Shown: piece by piece, positions 40,937-49,400 of the stretch
How positions within the stretch are numbered: the stretch's first letter is position 1
Layout: the number at the start of each line of letters is the position of its first letter
Made by a program: the position numbers and the translations under genes
Assembly: GCF_004216905.1 (NCBI RefSeq)
Contig: NZ_SGXJ01000007.1
Location: forward strand, 124,001-188,000
Reading direction: 5' to 3'
From: Kribbella sp. VKM Ac-2569
Lineage (GTDB): Bacteria; Actinomycetota; Actinomycetes; Propionibacteriales; Kribbellaceae
Length of the DNA: 64,000 nt
Notes under the pieces: model-generated
Database searches by the model: none
Told to the model about the DNA's origin: nothing
The model's input: the letters and a program-made list of their open reading frames with translations, nothing else

Positions 40937-41811
40937 CGCACCCGACCTAAGGGGGTCGGCGGGTTCACCCTGACTTGGCTGAGCGTGATGCCGAGCAGCA
41001 CCAGGGCGAGCCCGCCGACCTGTCGCAGGTTCAGCACATCCCCGGAGACCAGGACCCCGAGCAGTACGCCGGTTACCGGGTTGAGGAGACCGATCAACCC
41101 GACGGTCGCCGCGGGCAGCCTGCTGAGACCCGCGAACCAGGCCGTGAACGCGAGGGCGGTCGCGACGAGTCCGACGTACGCGAAACCGGCGACGGCCGGT
41201 CCGTCGAGTCGGGGTGGGGCGCCTTCGACGACGATCGCGAACGGGATCAGGACGACACCGCCGGCGATCAGCTGCCACGAGGTCATCGCCAGCGGACCCT
41301 CGCCGGCCCGGCCCCATTTCTTGGTCAGGACATAACCGCACGAGGACATCGTCAGCGCGGCGGCCGACGCCGCCACACCGCGCAGGTCGACCGCGGTCGA
41401 TCCGGCGCCGAGCAGCAGGACGACGCCGGCGATCCCGGCGGTCGCGCCGATCAGGACCTGAGCGGTCGGACGTTCCGCGAGCAGCCCCCAGGCGAAGAGC
41501 GCCATGGTGAAGGGCGCCGCGGACATGATCGTCGACGCGAGGCTGACCGGGAGCAGCTGGGATGCGAGGTAGATCAGTGCGAAGAACGCGCCCATGTTGC
41601 AGATCCCGAGCAGCAGCGATCGCCACCACCAGACGCCGCGGGGGAGGCGGCGGGCGAGCGCGAGCAGGAGGAGGCCCGCGGGCAGTGCGCGGAACACCGC
41701 GCCGTACAAGGGATGTCCGGCCGGTAAGTACTCGTGGGTGACGAAGTAGTTCGTGCCCCAGGCGATCGGCGCGATCGCGGTGACGAGGCTCCAGCGGAAG
41801 GTATCTTCCAT
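40915..41811 (-). CDS. EamA/DMT family transporter under MarR control
   Basis: A 298-residue ten-helix exporter in two EamA halves (IAPIAWGTNYFVTHEYL at the start; the second half begins GVAASAAALTMSSCGYVL). The ATG at 41811 is supported by a -10 box TATAGT seven bases upstream on the minus strand, giving a leaderless mRNA. It is divergent from a MarR gene and shares its palindromic operator. Its 3' end overlaps the convergent GH12 gene by 22 bases. The substrate is unknown. Confidence 0.88.
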   Translation of the reverse strand: MEDTFRWSLVTAIAPIAWGTNYFVTHEYLPAGHPLYGAVFRALPAGLLLLALARRLPRGVWWWRSLLLGICNMGAFFALIYLASQLLPVSLASTIMSAAPFTMALFAWGLLAERPTAQVLIGATAGIAGVVLLLGAGSTAVDLRGVAASAAALTMSSCGYVLTKKWGRAGEGPLAMTSWQLIAGGVVLIPFAIVVEGAPPRLDGPAVAGFAYVGLVATALAFTAWFAGLSRLPAATVGLIGLLNPVTGVLLGVLVSGDVLNLRQVGGLALVLLGITLSQVRVNPPTPLGRVRQLDVTE

Positions 41812-41854
41812 GGAAACTACTATATCTTCCCGGGAAGATATAATGGAACCCGTG
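41803..41854. promoter_or_regulatory. Divergent leaderless promoters with MarR operator
   Basis: A perfect 22-bp palindrome (41821-41842, half TATATCTTCCC) lies between the EamA and MarR genes. It overlaps a -10 box on each strand: TATAAT at 41839-41844 for MarR and TATAGT (minus strand, 41824-41819) for EamA. Each -10 box is exactly seven bases from its start codon (GTG 41852 and ATG 41811). A second, shorter dyad TTCCATGGAA (41806-41815) covers the EamA start codon. Repressor bound at the palindrome would block both promoters. Confidence 0.75.
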
Positions 41855-42343
41855 GACCATGTAGCGAGAATCCAGGCGGAGTGGCAGGTCGAACGACCGG
41901 ATGTCGACACCGCCCCGCAGGGCGTGATCGGGCGGCTGCACCGGGTCGCGAACCACCTCACCGGTGAGCTGACATTGCTCTACGCGAAGTACGGGCTGAC
42001 CGAGGGGGAGTTCGACGTCCTCGCGGCGCTACGGCGTGCGGGAGCGCCGTACGAGCGGGCGCCGGGGGAGATCGCACTGCACACGATGGTGACCACGGGC
42101 GCGGTCACCAAGCGGGTCGACCGGCTGGAGGAAGCCGGCCTGGTCCAGCGCCGGCGCAGCGATGCGGACGGGCGCGGCCGGGTGGTCCGCCTGACTCCGA
42201 GCGGTCGGCGGCTGATCGACAAGGCCTTCACCGCCCACATGGCCAACGAGCAACGCCTCCTCGAGGCGCTCACACCGGACGAGACCACTCAACTCGAGAA
42301 GCTCCTCACCACCTGGCTCACCCGCCTGGAACCACCTGACTGA
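41852..42343 (+). CDS. MarR family transcriptional regulator
   Basis: A 163-residue winged-helix regulator: dimerisation helix GVIGRLHRVANHLTGEL, DNA-binding part FDVLAALRRAGAPYERAPGE and MVTTGAVTKRVDRLEEAGLV, wing RRRSDADGRGRVVRLT. The GTG at 41852 is chosen because a perfect TATAAT lies seven bases upstream and would start a leaderless mRNA there; the ATG at 41843 lies inside that -10 box. It should repress itself and the divergent EamA exporter through the palindrome. Effector unknown. Confidence 0.88.
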   Translation: MDHVARIQAEWQVERPDVDTAPQGVIGRLHRVANHLTGELTLLYAKYGLTEGEFDVLAALRRAGAPYERAPGEIALHTMVTTGAVTKRVDRLEEAGLVQRRRSDADGRGRVVRLTPSGRRLIDKAFTAHMANEQRLLEALTPDETTQLEKLLTTWLTRLEPPD

Positions 42344-42421
42344 CACGCGCGCCGAGGCAGGTGCGAGGCGCCGTAGGGCTGGGTGGGTAACCTCTGGTGG
42401 TCGCCAGCGGTCCGATAGGAG

Positions 42422-43870
42422 ATGATGCCCACCGTGACCGGACCACAACGCGAGCTCGCGCAGACGCCGTCGGAGGCTGATCCGGCCGTCGCCGGCCTGA
42501 CCGTCGGGCTCGGTGGACCGTCGGGGCGGTTCGCCCGGCTCAGCTCGTCGTGGTGGACGCCGCTGCGGATCGCGCTTGCCGTCTGCACGCTCACCTTCGG
42601 GCTCGGCGTGCTGCAGAAGGCGCCGTGCATGGAGGCCGGCTGGGATCGCCAGAGCTGGCGGCCGTTCAAGGCGCTCTGTTACTCCGACATCGGGTTCCTG
42701 TACCAGGAGCGCGGTTTCGCGGAGGGCAACCGGCCGTTCCTCGACACCGGCAACTACCCGGTGCTGGAGTACCCGGTACTGACCGGCGGCTTCATGGAGG
42801 TCGCGGCGCAGCTCACCTGGCTGGTCACCGGCGACCCGAAGAAGGATCTGACCGTCGAGCAGAAGCGCGACACGGCCGGGGTGTTCTTCCTGGTCAACAC
42901 CGTGCTGCTGTTCCTCTGTGCCTTGCTGATCGTCGGCCTCACGGTCGCGACCGCGCGCGGGGTCGCGAAACGCCCAGGCGCGGCCCGTGGGCAGCCGCTG
43001 GACGCCCTGTACGTCGCTGCGGCGCCGGCGCTCGCACTGACGTCGACGATCAACTGGGACCTGTTCGCGGTCGCGTTGACCGCCGGGGCGATGTTCGCGT
43101 GGTCGCGCGGGAAACCCATCTGGTTCGGCGTACTGCTCGGGCTGGGGACAGCGGCGAAGTTCTATCCGTTCCTGCTGCTCGGTCCGTTGCTGATCGTGTG
43201 CATCCGCGGACGGAAGCTGTGGCCGTGGATCCAGGCGACGGTGGCGGCAGCGGTCGCGTGGGGACTGGTGAACGCGCCGATCTACCTGCTCGCGAAGAAG
43301 GAGTGGCTGTCGTTCTGGCAGTTCAACGACGAGCGCGAGAGCGACTACGGCTCGATCTGGTACGTCCTCAAGCTCGCGAAACACGAGGTCGCGGACGTCA
43401 ACCAGTTGAACATCGTGATCTTCGCCGGGTTGTGCCTGTCGATCGCGATCCTCGGCCTGATGGCGCCCCGGCCGCCCAGATTCGCGCAGCTCGCGTTCCT
43501 GGTCGTGGCGGCGTTCCTGCTGATCAACAAGGTCTACTCACCGCAGTACGTGCTGTGGCTGCTGCCGCTGGTGGCGCTGGCCCGGCCGCGGCTGCGTGAC
43601 TGGCTGATCTGGCAGGCCTGCGAATGCTTCTACTGGATGCTGGTGTGGATGCATCTGGCGCAGTTCCTGGCGCCCGGCGACCCGCAGATCCCGGACCGGA
43701 TCTACTGGCTGTCGGTGATCCTGCGGATGGCCGGCACGCTCTGGCTGATGCTGGTGGTCGCCCGCGACATCCTCCTCCCGGAGAACGATCCGGTGCGTCA
43801 CGGTGACGTGGTCGACGATCCCAGCGACGGCGTCAGATCCCGGGCCCGCGCCGACCTCGCAACGGCCTAG
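42422..43870 (+). CDS. GT87-like polytopic membrane glycosyltransferase
   Basis: A 482-residue membrane protein with about ten helices, a long N-terminal cytoplasmic lead and a soluble loop holding GNRPFLDTGNYPVLEYPV, the acidic-motif region of GT87 (DUF2029) polyprenol-phosphate-mannose-dependent transferases. ATG-ATG follows AGGAG directly; GTG at 42434 is an alternative with better spacing. Such enzymes add mannose outside the membrane to lipoglycans or proteins. Its stop overlaps the stop of the convergent dehydratase gene by four bases. Confidence 0.82.
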   Translation: MMPTVTGPQRELAQTPSEADPAVAGLTVGLGGPSGRFARLSSSWWTPLRIALAVCTLTFGLGVLQKAPCMEAGWDRQSWRPFKALCYSDIGFLYQERGFAEGNRPFLDTGNYPVLEYPVLTGGFMEVAAQLTWLVTGDPKKDLTVEQKRDTAGVFFLVNTVLLFLCALLIVGLTVATARGVAKRPGAARGQPLDALYVAAAPALALTSTINWDLFAVALTAGAMFAWSRGKPIWFGVLLGLGTAAKFYPFLLLGPLLIVCIRGRKLWPWIQATVAAAVAWGLVNAPIYLLAKKEWLSFWQFNDERESDYGSIWYVLKLAKHEVADVNQLNIVIFAGLCLSIAILGLMAPRPPRFAQLAFLVVAAFLLINKVYSPQYVLWLLPLVALARPRLRDWLIWQACECFYWMLVWMHLAQFLAPGDPQIPDRIYWLSVILRMAGTLWLMLVVARDILLPENDPVRHGDVVDDPSDGVRSRARADLATA

Positions 43871-44793
43871 AACCTCAGCTTCGCGACGTCCAGGTTGCCG
43901 CCGCTCACCACGGCGGCGGTGACGCCTTCGGGCCGGAGGCCCTCGAGCAGCGCCGCGAAGGGTGCCGCGGCCGCCGGTTCGAGGGCGAGCTTGGTCCGTG
44001 ACATGACCAGGCGCGTCGCCTCGAGCAGTGCGTCCTCGGACACGCGGACGACGTCGTCGACGTACTGCTGGATGAGCGGGAGATTGCGGGTGCCGCAGAC
44101 GGGTGCGGCGAGGCCGTCGGCGATCGACCGAGCGGTCAGGAGCTTCTGCGGTAGGCCGGCCGCGAGGCTGCGGCTGACCACGTCGGCCTGCTCCGGCTCG
44201 ATCCCGATCACGCGGATCGTCGGCTTCATCAGTTTCACCGCCGTCGCGACGCCCGAGATCAGTCCACCGCCGCCCACCGGAACCAGGACCATGTCGATGT
44301 CGGGTCGATCCGCCAACAGTTCCAGGCCGAGGCCGGCGTGCCCGAGGATCACGTCCTCGTCGTCGAACGGATGAACGCCGGTCAACTGCCGATCGTCCCG
44401 GATCCGCTCGTACTGAGCCATCAGGTCACCCTCGACGAGTTCGACGGTCGCGCCGTAACCGCGGGCAGCGTCGATCTTCGCCGGTACGGCGGTCGCCGCC
44501 ATCACCACCGTCGCCGGGACCCCGGCGTCCCGGGCCGCCCAGGCCAGCGCCCCCGCCGCGTTGCCCGCCGACACCGTGATGACACCACGCTCGCGCTCCT
44601 CGGCCGTCAACCGCAAGAGCTTCGTCAGCAGTCCGCGCACCTTGAAGCTGCCGGTCTTCTGGAACAGTTCGGCCTTGAGCACCAGGTCGGCCGCGAACCG
44701 TTCGTTCAGCGCGGACGAGGTCAGTATCGGTGTCCGGTGGATCCGTCCCTCGAGCTCCCTGGCGGCCTGGCGGATGTCTTCGAGCGTCGGCAT
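43867..44793 (-). CDS. Threonine/serine dehydratase (fold type II PLP enzyme)
   Basis: A 308-residue PLP enzyme that deaminates threonine or serine to the 2-oxo acid. The PLP lysine is Lys51 in KTGSFKVRG, the substrate loop is SAGNAAGALA and the phosphate-binding glycine run VGGGGLISGVA. It lacks the C-terminal ACT regulatory domain of biosynthetic IlvA, so it is the catabolic or serine-racemase-like form. It stands divergent from the WhiB gene with 83 bases between. Confidence 0.88.
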   Translation of the reverse strand: MPTLEDIRQAARELEGRIHRTPILTSSALNERFAADLVLKAELFQKTGSFKVRGLLTKLLRLTAEERERGVITVSAGNAAGALAWAARDAGVPATVVMAATAVPAKIDAARGYGATVELVEGDLMAQYERIRDDRQLTGVHPFDDEDVILGHAGLGLELLADRPDIDMVLVPVGGGGLISGVATAVKLMKPTIRVIGIEPEQADVVSRSLAAGLPQKLLTARSIADGLAAPVCGTRNLPLIQQYVDDVVRVSEDALLEATRLVMSRTKLALEPAAAAPFAALLEGLRPEGVTAAVVSGGNLDVAKLRF

Positions 44794-44864
44794 ACGCCTC
44801 AGCCTAAAAGTCTAGTAGGTTGATCATATTTCGAGACAAAGACTGTGGCCGGTCGCGGGCGATC

Positions 44865-44870
44865 TACCGT
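44865..44870 (+). promoter_or_regulatory. Candidate -10 element of the WhiB gene, leaderless
   Basis: TACCGT, then six bases, then ATG at 44877; no ribosome site in the gap. Confidence 0.45.
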
Positions 44871-44876
44871 CGTGTC

Positions 44877-45137
44877 ATGAGGCCGACGCTGACCGTGATC
44901 GTGGATCCCGCCGACCGCTGGATGAGCCGGGCCGCGTGTATCGGCCAGGCGCCGGTGTACGACGAGGACGCGTCCCGGTGGGAGCAGCGCAAGGCCCGTG
45001 AGCTGTGCCTGACCTCGTGCCCGGTGCTCGCCGAGTGCCGGGAGTGGGCGCGGCGGACGAAGTACACCGGGACGGCCGCCGGCGAGACCCTGCTGTACGG
45101 GCGTCGCCGGGGCCATCCGGAGTCGGCTGCGAGCTAG
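44877..45137 (+). CDS. WhiB-like protein with atypical motifs
   Basis: An 86-residue WhiB family protein, which in other members binds a 4Fe-4S cluster and a sigma factor. The four cysteines are in RAACIG and ELCLTSCPVLAEC, giving C-Xn-C-X3-C-X5-C instead of the common C-X2-C centre. The usual G-(V/I)-W-G-G turn is not recognisable; YTGTAAGETLLYG stands at that place, followed by a basic RRRGH tail. The start ATG is supported by a leaderless -10 hexamer. Its stop overlaps that of the ATP-grasp gene by four bases. The DNA or sigma partner is unknown. Confidence 0.82.
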   Translation: MRPTLTVIVDPADRWMSRAACIGQAPVYDEDASRWEQRKARELCLTSCPVLAECREWARRTKYTGTAAGETLLYGRRRGHPESAAS

Positions 45138-45982
45138 ATACGGGCGGCGACCGCGGAGGCGAGCTTGCCGGCGGCGTCGGGGGACTGCGGCAGGAAGAGG
45201 TACGGCTCGATGAGCTCGATCTCCATCAGCAGGAAGCGGTCGTTGACGACGACTCCGTCGACCCTGGCGTAGGTGGGCGTCGGGCCGGAGGCGGCCAGGG
45301 CGGCCTGGGCGCTCTCGAGTACGTGCGCAGGCGGGTCTGTCGGCGTCGTCTGGCCGCCGTACGACTCCTGGACGCGGTAATCACCGGTCGCGGGACGCTT
45401 GACCACCGCGTGGCTGAACTCGCCGTTGAAGAACAGCAGCGACCACTCGCCGTCGGACTGGATCTCCGGCACGAACGGCTGCACGAGGTACACCACGTCC
45501 GGCAGCTCGCTCAGCGCCTGCTCCAGCTCGGCGGAGCCCGCGACGCCGCGAACCGTGTGCAGGGCGTTGCCGCCTACGGTCGGCTTGACGACGATCTGCT
45601 GGCCGGTCAGCCCGGCCACGACCTCGCGCAGGCACGGGCCTGCGGCGACCTGGGACGGAACGATCGCGACACCGCGCTCGCGCAGTTCGAGCAGGTATTG
45701 CTTGTCGCTGTTCCAGCGGACCTGGTCCGTGGAGTTCAGGACCGGTACGTCGGCCTTGTCGAGCTGGGCGAGCCACTCGGTGAATTCGGCGTACAGCCAG
45801 AAGTAGTCCCACACGGTCCGCAGCAGGACGGCGTCGTACGCGGACCAGTCGACCGACGGGTCGGTCCAGACCTCGACCACCGGGTCGAGGCCCGCGGCGC
45901 GGAGTGCGTCGAGGAGCGGGCGTTCGTCAGGGAGCAACTCAGCGTATTCGGCCGAGGTTGCGAGGGCGATGCGATTCGTCAC
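45134..45982 (-). CDS. ATP-grasp protein (glutathione synthetase/RimK-like)
   Basis: A 282-residue ATP-grasp-fold protein. Segments of the fold are visible: VLLRTVWDYFW in the pre-grasp domain, VVKPTVGGNALHT as the ATP-binding strand with Lys, YLVQPFVPEIQSDGEWSLLF, and ARVDGVVVNDRFLLMEIELIEPYLF with the metal-binding acidic residues. Proteins of this kind ligate a carboxylate to an amine using ATP. Its 5' end overlaps the preceding membrane glycosyltransferase gene by 44 bases. The substrate is unknown. Confidence 0.82.
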   Translation of the reverse strand: MTNRIALATSAEYAELLPDERPLLDALRAAGLDPVVEVWTDPSVDWSAYDAVLLRTVWDYFWLYAEFTEWLAQLDKADVPVLNSTDQVRWNSDKQYLLELRERGVAIVPSQVAAGPCLREVVAGLTGQQIVVKPTVGGNALHTVRGVAGSAELEQALSELPDVVYLVQPFVPEIQSDGEWSLLFFNGEFSHAVVKRPATGDYRVQESYGGQTTPTDPPAHVLESAQAALAASGPTPTYARVDGVVVNDRFLLMEIELIEPYLFLPQSPDAAGKLASAVAARI

Positions 45983-47282
45983 GCTGGCCAGTGTTGGCGG
46001 GGAGGGGCGGCGCGGTCAAACCTGACTTCGCAACGAGTTGGTGACGGATCGTGAGGGCGCCGGCAACGATGACCGCGGCGGTCAGGTGGATGAGGCCCTG
46101 GCGGGTGTCGTGGCCGAAGCTCGCGTAGGCGAGGTACGACGCGAGCGGTACGGCGACCCACTCGGGGCGGCTGGCCAGCGCGGCGAGGGCGATCAGCGGG
46201 AGGCCGTACCACGGGTACGTCGGGGTGGCGATCAGGAGCGCCGCGCCGTACAGCCAGCAGCAGGTGAGGGCGATCGGGTCGCGTCGGGCGCGGTGGAAGG
46301 CGAGGGCGGCGAGGGCGAGCGCGAGGACCGCGGCGACGACCTGGCGGGCCTCAGGAGGCAGCAGGAGCGCGAGAATCGCGGATCGGGAGCTGCCGTCCTC
46401 GAAGCCTTCCTGGTTGAGGTAGCCGGGGAGGAAGCCGAGCACCAAGGTGCCGACGGCAAGGACGTGCGGGACATACGAGGCGATGAAGGTGCCCAGGGCA
46501 ACGAGTGGGCGCCGGCGGCGGAACGCGGGGAGCAGCAGGAGCGGGAGGAGCTTGACGCTGCCGGCCGCTCCGAGGAGGACGGCGGCGAGTTTCGGTCTGC
46601 GGGCGGCGGTGACGACGGCAGCCGTGATGAAGAGTGCGGCGAGGACGTCGACGTGGGCGGCGTTGCTCGCTTCGAGAGCGACGATCGGTGACCAACCCCA
46701 CAGCGCGGCCCAGCGCGGGTTCTGTACGGCGAGTAGCCAGGTGAGCGCGATCGCGATCAATCCGGCCGCTATCTGCAGTCCGAGGGTGCCGGCCGACCAC
46801 GGGGTGAACAGCGCGACCACGGTGAAGTAGGCCTCGGCGACCGGCGGGTAGATGGTCGGCACACCGGGGCGGTTGATCCGCGTCCTGGCGTCGTCGACGG
46901 GGAGCTGCGCCGGGTCGTCGGGAATGCCTGTTACACCGGAGCGCTGATCCGGCGACAACCCTGGAAACAGCACGGGATCCCGCAACGGCGCCAACGAGTC
47001 GTCCAGCGGGACATAGCCGTACGGCGAATGCCCCGACAACTGCACCCGCCCATCCCACACGTACCGGTAGGCGTCCGTACTGGTGATGGGCGCTTGCGTC
47101 AGCCCCGGCACCTGACACAACCCCGCCACAACCACCACCGCGCCGACACTCAGCCCCCGCCCAAACCGCCAAACCACCCCAGCAACTACAACCGCCCCCA
47201 CCACCAACACCAAATCCGCCCACCACTGCGCCCGCGCGGCGGCGATGGTCGCCGCCGCCAGAGCCACCACAGCACCCCCCAC
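45939..47282 (-). CDS. GT87/DUF2029-like membrane glycosyltransferase
   Basis: A 447-residue polytopic protein with about eleven hydrophobic segments. The loop ITSTDAYRYVWDGRVQLSGH and later NRPGVPTIYPPVAEAYF resemble the acidic and catalytic loops of polyprenol-phosphate-dependent mannosyltransferases, and SNAAHVDVLAALF and PTYPWYGLPL are typical. GTG at 47282 is chosen because the palindromic element 47298-47356 lies between it and the upstream gene; ATG at 47378 overlaps the upstream stop (ATGA) but would make the element coding. The gene overlaps the ATP-grasp gene by 44 bases. Confidence 0.78.
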   Translation of the reverse strand: MGGAVVALAAATIAAARAQWWADLVLVVGAVVVAGVVWRFGRGLSVGAVVVVAGLCQVPGLTQAPITSTDAYRYVWDGRVQLSGHSPYGYVPLDDSLAPLRDPVLFPGLSPDQRSGVTGIPDDPAQLPVDDARTRINRPGVPTIYPPVAEAYFTVVALFTPWSAGTLGLQIAAGLIAIALTWLLAVQNPRWAALWGWSPIVALEASNAAHVDVLAALFITAAVVTAARRPKLAAVLLGAAGSVKLLPLLLLPAFRRRRPLVALGTFIASYVPHVLAVGTLVLGFLPGYLNQEGFEDGSSRSAILALLLPPEARQVVAAVLALALAALAFHRARRDPIALTCCWLYGAALLIATPTYPWYGLPLIALAALASRPEWVAVPLASYLAYASFGHDTRQGLIHLTAAVIVAGALTIRHQLVAKSGLTAPPLPANTGQRDESHRPRNLGRIR

Positions 47283-47297
47283 CCGGATGGACTGGCG

Positions 47298-47356
47298 ACT
47301 TTGTGCACCGTTCGACCATTTCCGGCGCCAGAATTTGACTGAACCGTGCACAAAGT
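47298..47356. repeat. Palindromic repeat element, copy A
   Basis: Outer arms ACTTTGTGCACCGTTC (47298-47313) and GAACCGTGCACAAAGT (47341-47356) match at 15 of 16 positions; the centre contains GGCGCC flanked by TTTC and GAAT. Related to copies at 53077 and 57572, which share the ACTTTG/CAAAGT ends and the GG-C-AGAA centre. Confidence 0.7.
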
Positions 47357-47374
47357 TGGGGATTGAGGGGCGTG

Positions 47375-48631
47375 TCATGCGGTTCGGCGGAGGGTTAGGA
47401 AGGCTCGGTGGGGGGTGCGCCAGTCTTCGGTGGGATGGAGGTGGGTTGTGCGGGCGTGGCGGATGAGGGCGCGGGTGCCTACTCTTGCCCAGGGCAACGG
47501 GGTGGAGCGGCGGCCGGTGGAGCTGCGGAGGACGATCGGCGTGATGTCGTCGAGATCGTCGTCCGGATCGACCTCGACGAGCACGAGACCGTCGGGGCGC
47601 ACGAGCTCGGCGCAGCGACGCAGCAGATCGGCCGGATCACCGCCGATCCCGATGTTCCCGTCCATCAGCAGCACGCTGCCCCAGCGCCCCTCACCCGGCA
47701 GCCGATCCTGCACCGGACGATGCAACGCCGAGGCGCCACGCGACGTGGTGAGCGAGACAGCCCGCGGCGACACATCGACCCCGAGCGCTGGGATGCCGCG
47801 TTCGGCGAGCGCAGTCACGATCCGTCCCGGACCGCACCCGATGTCCAGCACCGGCCCCTCGCATCGACTCAGCGCGAGCCGATCCACGTCGTCCGCCGGC
47901 GCCGTCCAGCGATCCACCTCGGACAGCGACGGCACAGTCCGTCCATCGATGCCGGTGGCAACAACTCGCGCCGTACCGCCGAGTGCCTGCTCGAACAGCA
48001 GTCCCGGATGTGCCGCATGCTGCAGCCGCCGGTACAGCCGTGACACCCGCAACGACGGGAACTCGTCAGCGAGGTACGCCGCATCCCGCGGCGTGTCCAT
48101 GTCCCGCAGCGTCGGCAGGATCTGCACGCGCAAACCCAACGCCAGCAGCCGACGGAGCTGATCCCGCCCGGTGTGGTCGGTCGACATCGGTACGCCGACC
48201 AGCGCACGCGGATCCGGCGTACGGAGCCCGAGGCACCAGTACCCGCCGTCCTCGGTCAGCCCCAGTACGGCGTCATACCCGGACCACTCGAACCCGAGCA
48301 GCTCCGGCCGCAGCTGCGGCGTGTCCATCCCAACGAGCAGCATCGGCGTACCGTCGTACACGTCCTCGAACGCCGCCGCGAGCCGCTCGTCGAGCCCGCC
48401 ACCGCGTTGCGCCACGACCTCGAACCCCGGCGGCAACCAGGGCCCCGGTTCACCCTCGAGCACGATCACCCGCCGCGTCGCGGGCGCGAACTGGACCGCG
48501 CTGAGCGTGTCGACGAGCGACGCCCGCGCCAGCGCCGCCGCCTCCCGCGCTGTGAACTCGCTCTGCAGCCGCGTCTTCACCCGCCCCGGCACCGGCGCCT
48601 TCGCGATCACGATCACCGTGCCGCGCTTCAT
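47375..48631 (-). CDS. Fusion of DUF2064 glycosyltransferase (GT-A) and SAM methyltransferase
   Basis: A 418-residue two-domain protein. Residues 1-210 are a GT-A-like nucleotidyl/glycosyltransferase of the DUF2064 (TIGR04282) family: IVIAKAPVPGRVKTRL, PMLLVGMDTPQL and LTEDGGYWCLGL. Residues about 215-418 are a class I methyltransferase with the SAM motif VLDIGCGPGRIVTALAERG and GVDVSPRAV. Fusion of the two steps suggests a sugar is transferred and then methylated, or that both act on one carrier. It overlaps the GT2 gene by ATGA. The product is not known. Confidence 0.88.
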   Translation of the reverse strand: MKRGTVIVIAKAPVPGRVKTRLQSEFTAREAAALARASLVDTLSAVQFAPATRRVIVLEGEPGPWLPPGFEVVAQRGGGLDERLAAAFEDVYDGTPMLLVGMDTPQLRPELLGFEWSGYDAVLGLTEDGGYWCLGLRTPDPRALVGVPMSTDHTGRDQLRRLLALGLRVQILPTLRDMDTPRDAAYLADEFPSLRVSRLYRRLQHAAHPGLLFEQALGGTARVVATGIDGRTVPSLSEVDRWTAPADDVDRLALSRCEGPVLDIGCGPGRIVTALAERGIPALGVDVSPRAVSLTTSRGASALHRPVQDRLPGEGRWGSVLLMDGNIGIGGDPADLLRRCAELVRPDGLVLVEVDPDDDLDDITPIVLRSSTGRRSTPLPWARVGTRALIRHARTTHLHPTEDWRTPHRAFLTLRRTA

Positions 48632-49278
48632 CGCGCCAAAACCTTCGACATGTCGAGTACGGCGCGCGCGGCGCCGAGCGGCGTACCTGTGACCTTCGAG
48701 CGCCCCGAGCGCGGGAGGTAATCGACGTCGACCTCAGCGATCCGCCACCCGGCGTCGGCGGCGCGGACCACCGTCTCCAACGGGTATCCGGACCGTCGAT
48801 CCGTCAGCCCGAGTCCGAGCAGCGCGGTACGCCGCCCTGCACGCATCGGACCGAGATCGTGCAAGGCGACGCCCGTACGGCGCCTGATCCGCCGGGACAG
48901 TTCCGCGTTGGCCAGCCGGAGATGCCACGGCCAGACCTGCCGCGACACCGGCCGCCGGCGACCGACGATCAGATCCGCGCGGCCGGCAGCGACCGGCGCG
49001 GTCACCCGGACCAGCTGCCGCGGATCGAGCGAGGCGTCCGCGTCCATCACCGCCACGATGTCCGCGTCGGCCGCCTCCAGACCGGCATGACACGCAGCGC
49101 CGTACCCCTTGATCTCGCACTGGACAACGGTCGCGCCCAGTCGTGCGGCGACGGCGGCCGAGTCGTCGGTGGAGCCGTTGTCGACAACGATGGCGCGGAC
49201 GCCGGGCGGGAGCCGTTCGAGGACCCAGGGCAGGGCGGCCGCCTCGTTCAGGCACGGCAGGACGAGATCGACGGACAT
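48628..49278 (-). CDS. Family 2 glycosyltransferase
   Basis: A 216-residue GT2 enzyme: VDLVLPCLNEAAALPWVLERL, VVDNGSTDDSA and VMDADASLD with the metal-binding D-x-D. The short form without membrane helices resembles dolichol/polyprenol-phosphate sugar transferases. It starts the leftward glycan gene run, coupled by ATGA to the DUF2064-methyltransferase gene, and is divergent from the response regulator. Confidence 0.9.
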   Translation of the reverse strand: MSVDLVLPCLNEAAALPWVLERLPPGVRAIVVDNGSTDDSAAVAARLGATVVQCEIKGYGAACHAGLEAADADIVAVMDADASLDPRQLVRVTAPVAAGRADLIVGRRRPVSRQVWPWHLRLANAELSRRIRRRTGVALHDLGPMRAGRRTALLGLGLTDRRSGYPLETVVRAADAGWRIAEVDVDYLPRSGRSKVTGTPLGAARAVLDMSKVLAR

Positions 49279-49388
49279 TCTTCGACGGTAAGGACGAACC
49301 CGCGTCGTCAGGGCGCGAACACGACTACGGGTCGCTTACGGCGTACTGCGTTCCGGCGCTGGTGCGGCTCCGGGACGGGCGGAGGATC

Positions 49389-49394
49389 TACGCT
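49389..49394 (+). promoter_or_regulatory. Candidate -10 element, leaderless start
   Basis: TACGCT, six bases, then GTG at 49401 of the response regulator gene, without a ribosome site between them. Confidence 0.5.
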
Positions 49395-49400
49395 CGGACC

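Noticed and set aside
41843..41845. ATG at 41843 as start of the MarR gene
   Set aside because: It lies inside the TATAAT box; the leaderless start at GTG 41852 mirrors the EamA start.
39464..41956. An 830-codon minus-strand frame spanning LacI, GH12 and EamA genes
   Set aside because: It crosses three real genes and an operator region, with Arg-rich sequence; it exists only because GC-rich frames lack stops.
47283..47378. ATG at 47378 as start of the GT87-like gene
   Set aside because: It overlaps the upstream stop neatly, but it would translate the palindromic element, whose two relatives are non-coding. GTG 47282 is preferred, with some doubt.
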